Shown: positions 56,444-64,000 of the stretch, in pieces
Position numbering within the stretch: the first letter of the stretch is position 1
How the letters are laid out: the number at the start of each line of letters is the position of its first letter
Source: Aphelenchoides besseyi
Taxonomy: Eukaryota > Nematoda > Chromadorea > Rhabditida > Aphelenchoididae
DNA length: 64,000 bases
Direction: 5' to 3'
NCBI GenBank assembly: GCA_024699855.1
Contig: JAMPIQ010000002.1
Location: 1,488,001 to 1,552,000, forward strand
Made by a program: the position numbers and the translations under genes
The notes under the pieces: generated by a model
The model's database searches: none
What the model was told of the DNA's origin: nothing
Seen by the model: the letters and a program-made list of their open reading frames with translations, nothing else

Positions 56444-57138
56444 ATGGCTGCTGCTCCACCCCCTCGTATGTCTTTCCTTGAATCCACCTTTGATTTCGTT
56501 TTCAGAAGGACAAGCTGCACCACCGGTCGTCGTGGCTGCTGCTGCTGCTCAACCTGTTGCTGTTGCTCCAAATTTTTATGTCAATCGTCCGGGAGAGCCG
56601 GAATGTCAGTTGAAGATCGAACCCGAGAAGTTGGTCTTCAAAAGCGACAAGATCACTGAAACTCCACTGTCGGTGGAGCTGAAAGTGACCAATCCAACGA
56701 AGAAACGTCAATGCTTCAAGGTCCGATGCACCTCAAACGACGTCTTTCGCGTTCGCCCACCACTTGGTTTCATTAAAGCGAACGAAACAATCAGCATCAA
56801 CGTCTTGTACGAATCAAACTCGCCGCCGGATCAAAAACACTTTTTGGCGTTCTACCACGTCGCAAGTGAGGAAAACAAGACTCCTCGTGCAATCTGGACG
56901 CCGACCACGAAAACAGAAGGAGTCAAGCGCATTGCATGCTTGTTCGTGAAAGAGGACGGAACATTGCACGGTACACCACCAGTAACTGTAGCTGTTGCTC
57001 AAGGACAAGGTGAGTTTTTGTTCTCTTCTTATTTTTATGTATTTCTTTGCAGGTGCACAAGCGTTCGTCACTGCTGCTCCGCCGGTTCATCAAATCAATG
57101 TTCCAGGGACTGCTTCGGCTATCGCGCCAACCAAGTGA
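56444..57138 (+). CDS. MSP-domain protein (VAP/major sperm protein fold)
   Basis: 203 residues, exons 56444-56465, 56506-57009, 57053-57138. An Ala/Pro-rich N-terminus (VVVAAAAAQPVAVAP) precedes an MSP domain (about residues 35-155): QLKIEPEKLVFKSDKITETP, VELKVTNPTKKRQCFKVRCT, NDVFRVRPPLGFIKANETIS and PPDQKHFLAFYHV. A short Ala/Pro tail follows with no transmembrane anchor, unlike VAP-A/VPR-1, so it is closer to the single-MSP-domain proteins (SSP or extended MSP types), many of them sperm-enriched. It may bind FFAT motifs or self-assemble (family knowledge); function here is not determined. TATA-like box 74 bases upstream. Confidence 0.85.
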
Positions 57139-57574
57139 TCCGATCAAGTCACTCATTCAATTTCGGTGTCTTTGTTTTCGCCGTTGAAACGATAAACTTT
57201 CTTTGAAACTTGTCTTGCATTAATTTGAATACTCTGATCAATCAGATCATTACACCCAACTTCACACAGATTAAATGGAGACATATACTGGAGGTCGATT
57301 GTGATTGAACAGCAGCAAACTTTCAAGTGGAAATGAACGGTGTGTATTTGAGTGTCTAGGAATTACATCCATCAAGTTTGTAAATCAAAATGTACATCTT
57401 TAAACTTTCCTCTTCTTATTCTAATAACAAATTTTGGCAATTGATCTCATTCTCAAACCCAAAACATTTGAGTTGTTTTGGGTCTTTCGTTCTTCAACTA
57501 CATGGTCTTCTGTCCAGATTTTGATTTTCAGATTGTTCGATTTTTGGTTGCAAAACTCAAGTAAGGAGTTTATT

Positions 57575-58176
57575 TCAAATCACGGGAATACCGTCATCCG
57601 AAGAAGTCGAAGTGGCGACATTCACTAGTCCAAACTGTTGCGGCTTTTCGTCCGCTTCTTTCTTTTTTGCATTGTCAGTTTCGAGAGTTGGACTCGCGGT
57701 CTGAGGCGGTGCACTTTCTGGCCGGAACTTTTGGAGCTCTCGTTTGGCTTCTGCCAATTTCTCTTTAAGTTCACCGTTCTCCTTCTTCAGTTTCTTGATT
57801 TCAGCGCTCTTGGCCACCATTTCGTCCGCATACTTTCGCTTCAAGTAACCGAAACAACGTTGACAGATCCAAAAGTTGGCGCAGAAACGACGGAAAACCA
57901 TCCACTGAAAAAAGTTTGGATTAGTTGAAGAAGCTGATTACCTTAAGTTTCCGTTTAACTCGAAAGTACCAAATGATCAGCGCAATGATTCCACAAATGA
58001 TCGCAGTGCTGAAACAAAAATGAGAGAAACTGGAAGATGACTCACCAGACCGCTGTGATCAAAACTGTCGCCCAACTCGGAAACCCACTCGGGCAGTCCG
58101 ATTTCTGTTCATTTTTGGCAAAAACCTCAAGAAGAAAGATGACGGCGACGACCGAACAGAACGAACTGGAGACCAT
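57575..58176 (-). CDS. Single-pass membrane protein with cytoplasmic coiled coil
   Basis: 175 residues, exons 58046-58176, 57942-58008, 57575-57904; phases close. Signal peptide MVSSSFCSVVAVIFLLEVFA, a very short ectodomain (KNEQKSDCPSGFPSW), a membrane helix (VLITAVCTAIICGIIALIIW) followed by basic stop-transfer residues (FRVKRKLK), a Cys/Phe-rich juxtamembrane part (FCANFWICQRCFGYLKRKY), and a charged coiled coil (EIKKLKKENGELKEKLAEAK) with a Pro/Thr/Ser tail. The start is inferred from the reconstructed signal peptide, because the longer upstream ATG is in another frame. No family recognised. Confidence 0.6.
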
Positions 58177-58611
58177 TGGCCGGACCAGATAGGAAAATGA
58201 TTTGAACCATGACCACGGAAGTTGTTTGTTTTGAAGTCATACAAATTTCTTCGTTGAAACTTTTGATGTTTGAAGAAAACATCGTCGCGTTGCTTTGATT
58301 GGAGTTAAAACACCGACTAGGACGATAATTTTAACGATTATCAGTCTTTTGAAGACGAAGAGTATGCTCAATTAACGACTTCAATGTCAGAAGCGAGATC
58401 ATACAAAACATTTTGAAGGGTTCGTGACTATAACTCATCTCCCGCTGTTTGATCGGTTTGTCATTTGAAGACTAGTCACTCGCCTCCGCTTAAGTTCTGT
58501 TTGATCAATGAGTTTATTTAAGACTGTTTGCACAATATTTACAACAACGACCATTGAAAGACTGTGAGCACCGAGTTCGTATGTACATGAGAATCTTCGA
58601 TCTGTTTTATA

Positions 58612-58964
58612 TCACTGAAATGCAGACGCCAAAAACAAATGTGACGAAGACGGCAGAACAACACTCGTGAGTGTTTGAGCGCTTTCAATCAGTTGGTCCT
58701 GAAATCATGCTGATCAGAAACTATAACAAAAGTTTGTTTTCCGCGACTTTACGGTTCATGTTCGAAAACAACTTACCATGTGGACAATGGACGTGAAAAC
58801 AGACTTCAGAACCTTCCAATCAGCGAGAGTTTCGTGGATTTCAGCGCTATCAATCGGGAAAACAGATCTCACCGTAACGGCAACCCAAATCAACATCGTC
58901 AAAGTGGAAAGAGCACGAGACTAAAAAGCTCACGATTAAAATTTCGGAAAGCTCAACCCACCAT
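58612..58964 (-). CDS. Small putative secreted protein, about 77 residues
   Basis: Exons 58962-58964 (ATG alone), 58777-58920 and 58612-58698. The product begins MSRALSTLTMLIWVAVTVRS, a plausible signal peptide, followed by VFPIDSAEIHETLADWKVLK, VFTSIVHMDQLIESAQTLTS and a hydrophobic end. The one-codon first exon is a weak point: if it is wrong, a downstream ATG gives MLIWVAVTVRS. No cysteines and no recognised family. Confidence 0.35.
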
Positions 58965-59113
58965 CGTTTGTAGACACTCAGTAGTGTAAGTCAAAGAACT
59001 GAACGTTCGAATAAAATCGAAATTGACATACAAACCACACGTCTCAAGCTCCTTTTATTCAACTCGAGAGCTTCCTTCCAACCGCTCCACCCACTTCTTA
59101 TCACGCCCATCTG

Positions 59114-59392
59114 GTGGTTAGCACGAGTCCCTCGTTTGCTTATCGATTACTCAACGAGAAGAAGAGGAACTGCGTCAGCAATCTCATCGATGAAGCAAAT
59201 TGGATTCTACGTCGAAAGAGAGCGAAGTTCAATACCAGTGATTGGAATAAAGAGATCGCATCGGAAACCATAGATCCATCTAATCGATCGAGAGATGACG
59301 TAGAAGTGGAAATTTCTACAAACGGAAACTCGTGGTTGATGAAATCCGATCAAATGAAATTGATGACAACAACTGAGATTTCGTTACAGTGA
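59114..59392 (+). CDS. Weakly supported open frame
   Basis: A 279-base frame ending in TGA (translation includes LNEKKRNCVSNLIDEANWI and DDVEVEISTNGNSWLMKSDQ). No ATG near its beginning and no matching donor or acceptor could be settled; a second frame is also open over much of it. It could be the last exon of a gene whose other exons I cannot see. Listed for completeness. Confidence 0.2.
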   Translation: MVSTSPSFAYRLLNEKKRNCVSNLIDEANWILRRKRAKFNTSDWNKEIASETIDPSNRSRDDVEVEISTNGNSWLMKSDQMKLMTTTEISLQ

Positions 59393-59399
59393 GGAAGTG

Positions 59400-61382
59400 G
59401 AAATGATTTCCGGTTTAATGTTTATGACACGATAGTTCAATCTGATTTGAATGGTTGATGTTGTTTGGAAACGGACATCCTGACCTTTCCAGTCAACTTC
59501 TGTATATCTCCATCATCTTTTGTTCGACAATAACAACCGGATCATCGATGGAATTTGCAAATTCGCAACTTAAATCGAACTAATCGGATTAAAAGTTTTC
59601 GTTTTTCTGTTACGTCGAAAGGACAAAAGCATAAAGTTGGCAGAGTGTTTTGTTATCAGTTCGCGTTGAACTGCTTTGGAAAAGCCGCAAACTCAATGGA
59701 CAGCTAATTGGCCTCTCTTGCAGTTCTTATCAGTTGCTTGTTGGGACTAACGAGATCGTTTCTAAGACAAAACAAATGGCACATCTATTGACAGTTCGAT
59801 TTGCTATCAATATGAATTGACAAGTCAAAGAGTTCATTTGGATGTTTGTTGTTGTTTGGTAGTTGAAAACAAGTTGAGACAATTCAAGAGCACCTCAGTT
59901 TGCTTTGAACTTAAACAAAAGGTATGGCGACAGTTTCAGCCTATTAAATGGTTGAAAGGCGTCAAACCCTAAAGTTGGTATCAAACTTCACAAGAAAAAC
60001 TCTTAAACTTTTTTTTGTCAATTATCCTTGTGGTTTCAACGACAACACTCGAAGAACCGCCCCCCTTCGACATGCAGGGCTTGTGCACCGTCGATTTTCG
60101 AGTGTGCGGTCAATGAGTCCCGGACCAGTGTTTCCAATCGAGCAGAAATAAACGAGGGTTAAAGTTTATCGTTCGAAAGAGCTATCTGCAATTCTTGTTT
60201 TCAATCGAACGATTTCACGGGCAAAGTTAAGAGTACAAACAAGTGCATTTGCTTGGATTGGGAATCTAAATGATTTATGGTATTCAGTTTGATTACAACC
60301 GGAAGGGAGTGATGAACCGGAAGCCCCTAATTGAGACTTCCGACTCATTTTCGGTAACCAGTTGATTATCAGCTCAGAGCGTCATTCTTGATGACCACTT
60401 ACTGCTTCTGTTTTTTGCACTTGACACCAATTACTTCTAATTCAGGATTGAACGATCTAATCAAACGCTTGTTGGAGTTGTAATGGAAATGTCTATTGAG
60501 TTTGCAAACAATATGTAATTTGAGCCTCATAAATCAGCAGCGATAGCAATGAAATATACGGCCTAACACTATTCAAACAAGATATATAGCTGGTCGTAAA
60601 TCACGGACGAGTTTGTTTCCACTCGTGATGTTGATCATCGATGTTTCAGTTATCGCAGAGAGCAAACAACCTGAACAAGCACTCAATTTGAATTTTATGT
60701 TGTTAGTTTCAACACTTTAGTTTGGTAACTCGTGAGCTTAAACGGCGAGACTAAACCGATCAGCGTTGACGTCAAGAGCTTACAGTGTTAGAAAAAGCAG
60801 TGGGATGTAGTATCGAGTCAGTTTCACGTGAGTGAGACGTCATTCACGCTCCTTAATCACTTCTTAAACACGCACAATCGAAACCCAAAAGAAACACGAC
60901 TTTTTTCGTTAGTGAATAAGAATCCTTATCAGTCTGTGGAGTTTGTGAGCAAACGAAAAACAAAGGACTTTACTTTCGACACGATTTGAGTCTTATGGTT
61001 TCGTAAGGAATATAGTATCCTAGTCGTCAATGGTGGTGAGCTCAAGGTTCTAGTTGTTTTACAGCAAAAGATGATGGAAAACGGATAAACTTATGTGAGA
61101 GGTTGGAATGAAATGATGTTGAACAGAAGCCTCTAATCTCTGGGTCGCACGTTTAGTTGTCTACAGACAGTATAACATTTCGTTATCGACGACAATTTGA
61201 TTGCGCTAATTCGAACCTTTCTATTGAATCAACTTATTCACTTGCATTGTCAGTTTTCGTTTTGATCGGTTGAATTGACAAAATGAGCGTTTCAACAACC
61301 ACTATCGTAATGCATGTAACTGCTGATGCAAAGTAGATTTCTGACGATAAGATCATTTAAAGATTCCTTTTTGAGGAAATCA
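59400..61382. other. Gene-poor AT-rich region
   Basis: No frame with family similarity, signal peptide or coherent splice structure on either strand. No RNA gene recognised. Confidence 0.4.
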
Positions 61383-61956
61383 ATGACTGTGGTTTTGGCT
61401 GTGCTTTATCTTGTGGTTGGTTTGATTATCGCTTGCTGTTTTCTGTTTGTTTTTCTTCTTCGTTTGTTTATCGATACACATTGGATGTTATTGTGTTTCA
61501 TTTAACGATAACAAGTGAGTATTCCAACGAAATCTCCAATCCATTCTTTTAGTCTTGATCGCAAAGAAGGTGCTGGAGAAAACGAATCTTATTGGAGTGA
61601 GACAGATGAAGACGTCAATCGATTCGAAATGTTGTACCTGTAAACAAAACTATTACAACAAGTTCATTGCCATCAGCAATCTCCAATACTACTTACCCAC
61701 GAACGAAACTGCGGAGAACCTCTATAACAATTTGCGTTCTACCCAGAATTTGGTTAACAAACGTCTTCGTCTTAAACGTACAATGACCAACGGTTACAAA
61801 TCCTTGGATTTGAAAGCATCGTTTGAGGAACCGGGCATTTCGAAAAAGATCACTCAGAAAGGTTTCGGTGCTTTTAAAGATGAAGAAGCAACCACCGGTC
61901 GTTCTCGTCTCAACAAAAAAAAGATGGTCAACGATGGAAGTGCTTGTTTGTCGTAG
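61383..61956 (+). CDS. Putative small membrane protein with basic C-terminal exon
   Basis: The second exon (61553-61956) is well supported: acceptor TTTTAG, an open frame of 134 codons and a stop. It encodes VLEKTNLIGVRQMKTSIDSK, CCTCKQNYYNKF, NLQYYLPTNETAENLYNNL, a basic stretch LVNKRLRLKR and a polar end. The region 61383 onward encodes a hydrophobic helix (MTVVLAVLYLVVGLIIACC) that would make a good membrane anchor, but its frame stops before the GTGAGT donor near 61515; I could not find an in-phase join, so the first exon is tentative. AATAAA near 62040. Confidence 0.4.
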
Positions 61957-62328
61957 TTTCAACGTTGTGCCATCGCCATCGATTGTGTTTGGTGGTCCAA
62001 GTTTTCTTATGTTCTTCTTGTGTAGTAATTTCTTCTGTGGAATAAACTTACTTATGCATTCCAACAGTAGGAAGCTTTGGGCTTTTTGAATGCGAAGACA
62101 AACAATTAAGCTTTTTCCCAAGGCAAAAGTTGAATTCCGTCGACTTTATAAGCTGAATGACCAGGTTAGTCATAGAGTTATGCCTTCTTGATCGAATTAA
62201 CACTTAGAGCACCCCAGGAGGATTAAAAATAAGTGACAGACAGCCAGCAATAAAAACTAAACGAACCAAAAAAACGGATGGGCTCAAGTTGGAAGAAGAG
62301 AAATATTACCTATGATCTCTCTTTTGTA

Positions 62329-62768
62329 TTACGCATCTTCCCTATACTTACTCGCTTGAAGAGCTTTCTTGGTCGGTGCTTCGGGAAAGCAGTGGTTAAT
62401 GTTTTGCACAACCACACTGGCGCTAGTGCGGAAAATTTTCCCAACTAGAAGCAAATGAAAAAGAAGTCAACAGGACGTTTTTGATGAGGATCATAATCAA
62501 TCCACAGGAAAATCTTTTCGATTAACTTGTGATACCAATTGCGACTTGGCTGTAGTAATGGAGCTCCGTTTGTACGCTTACACGGATCGAAGATACAAAT
62601 TCGAGTTCTTAGAACATCCACGTAAAAGTTCTTATTTGAAATCGTTGGACAAAAGAACGCCGAGTGGTTGTTAGATGGATGAACGTTTCTAACAAGCTTC
62701 CGATCAACTCTGATTCTAATTTCAATGTTTTGCAAGCAATCCTGAGGATCAGTTACATTCTTCCGTTT
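62329..62768 (-). CDS. Orphan (probably secreted) protein, 5' incomplete
   Basis: Exon 62477-62768 begins after AACAG and encodes KRKNVTDPQDCLQNIEIRIR, PSNNHSAFFCPTISNKNFY, VLRTRICIFDPC and KLIEKIFLWIDYDPHQ, with four or more cysteines. It joins in phase across a 32-base intron to 62352-62444 (GKIFRTSASVVVQNINHCFP, then EAPTKKALQA). The final AGTAAGTA may be a donor; if read through, the stop is at 62329-62331. The end is nearly identical over 35 bases to the secreted gene at 9784. A signal-peptide exon should lie upstream (right) but was not identified. Function unknown. Confidence 0.5.
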
Positions 62769-62964
62769 CTGTTAGTTTTATAGTCAATCTCCTTGATCCT
62801 TAAAAGAACACCTATGATTCTACGACCTATAGCTCTATTCTTTTAACTAGTGGACTTGCGTTTCGTTCATTCTGATAGTTCTTCGACCTTATCAAATGAC
62901 GTGGCTTTTGATGACATTTAAGTAAGCTCGTTCAGTAATCTCGACAAACCAATGAATTAATTTG

Positions 62965-63123
62965 ATGGCCTTAGCAGGTCCAGGAAGATATTTTCATCTT
63001 CGCATTCCTTTTAGTCACTTTTCAGTTGATGGTTTATCGGCACTTGAAGTCCTTGATCGAACGTCTTTTGTGTTCATTGAACGACCAAAGCACCCGGAAA
63101 AGAAAGCTAAGAATCGGTCTTGA
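62965..63123 (+). CDS. Short open frame, 52 codons
   Basis: ATG to TGA with a protein-like sequence (MALAGPGRYFHLRIPFSHFS, then DGLSALEVLDRTSFVFIERP and a basic tail). No neighbouring exon, promoter or family match. Could be chance. Confidence 0.2.
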   Translation: MALAGPGRYFHLRIPFSHFSVDGLSALEVLDRTSFVFIERPKHPEKKAKNRS

Positions 63124-64000
63124 AAAACCTCAAAGAAAACAACATTTTGTGGGTATCAAATGGAGAATAACGTTCAAAAACATGAATTTTAAATATCCCA
63201 AATTGTTGCTTGCTGATGAATTTACTCTCTGACTATGTTTCTAATCATTTTAAAACCGTTGTCCGTTCCATTGATTCCTCTTCTCTGTTGTCATCTACTT
63301 TGTGCTGATAAGCTTCTAAACGACTGATTAGTAGTTATTCGATCGAGATCTTTTGTTGCTCGATCATAGTTCGTTTGCTAAGTTCGAGTTTGTTCTCATT
63401 GTCCCACCAATTTGATGACTTCGAATTAACTTCGTAATCAAAAATGGTGCAAAACTGCTAACAAGAACTTAAAATCTAATAAATAAGTAATATAGCCTTG
63501 TTGGTCATTGTAAAACGATTGCTCTTATGACCAAAAAATATCGTCAAGAAGCTGTTTAGCACTCCATACTTCGATCATTTTGAACGCTTGGCCATGGAGA
63601 TTGGTCCACGTCATAGTGGAATTATGATCAAAATTCCGTGTCATTTGTTCGATCAAAAGCGCAACTTTTGTTGCTACTTTTCGTTTACACGCATGTAAGA
63701 GAGTGAGTGTTGTTGTTGTCCACTTTTTTGGTCATTACCTGTGAACAGGTAATCAGTGTTGAAAGTGTGATTTCTATGCTCCTAGCATTATTTGAAAACA
63801 ATTAATACCAATTTTGTGCGAATCGGAGACTTTTGTATTTTCATGCATTACCTGTGCATGTGATTGCGCGACGTCACGCGCCTTGTGTCGGCACTTTCCC
63901 ATTTATGGTCAATACCTGTGTTTTTGTACGGTTACTGTATTTTTGTACAAAAAATCCTTATATAGGGCTATACCTGACGATTTTTGATGGATATAAGCAA
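63124..64000. other. AT-rich right edge with short palindromes
   Basis: No gene supported. It contains the perfect palindrome ATTACCTGTGAACAGGTAAT (63734-63753), the interrupted palindrome CATGCA...TGCATG around another TTACCTG near 63842-63860, a TTTTTGTACAAAAA palindrome near 63940-63953, and in total four TACCTG words between 63737 and 63975. A TATA-like TTATATAGGG follows at about 63958. Confidence 0.5.

Overview
This is eukaryotic DNA, almost certainly from a free-living-type (rhabditid-like) nematode. Genes are packed on both strands. Most introns are 35-60 bases with TTTCAG or TTTAG acceptors. The gene content is typical of nematodes: ShKT-domain secreted proteins, an OAC acyltransferase, a transthyretin-like protein, a major sperm protein domain, sra/sre-type chemoreceptors, and clear orthologues of the C. 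elegans genes unc-70 and unc-62. The species cannot be named from the sequence. I rebuilt gene models by hand from splice signals and reading-frame phase, so exon coordinates are predictions. In most models every intron phase closes exactly, which is the main support for them.

Layout. 1-8 kb: the 3' part of an OAC-type acyltransferase, two related ShKT-domain secreted genes, a C2H2 zinc-finger gene, and a coiled-coil gene on the minus strand. 8-11 kb: small orphan genes. 11-19 kb: the beta-spectrin gene unc-70 on the minus strand, complete in 15 exons, followed by about 2.6 kb of CpG-rich upstream DNA. 21-26 kb: a small secreted protein and a large ShKT plus M13 (neprilysin) protein whose zinc site is destroyed. 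26-29 kb: an orphan Cys/His-rich protein and a serpentine receptor. 29-35 kb: a same-strand run of a DEAD-box helicase, WDR70 and a transthyretin-like protein. 35-45.5 kb: unc-62 (Meis/Prep TALE homeobox), with two alternative exons for the first part of the homeodomain, a decayed Tc1/mariner-type element in one intron and a Cys-rich minus-strand gene nested in another. 46-50 kb: a macro-domain plus FLYWCH-finger fusion facing a fukutin-like gene. 50-56 kb: a second serpentine receptor, a secreted orphan and a probably broken ionotropic glutamate receptor whose long intron holds a GC-rich island of hairpins. 56-64 kb: an MSP-domain protein, small membrane or secreted genes, and mostly gene-poor DNA with short palindromes at the right edge.

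There is no prokaryote-style system, CRISPR array or rRNA, and I found no tRNA. The genes do not form a single pathway. The most unusual items are the ShKT/pseudo-neprilysin, the macro-FLYWCH fusion, the alternative homeodomain exons, the hairpin island, the fukutin-like protein without its metal-binding aspartates, and a 35-base block shared by two small genes 52 kb apart.
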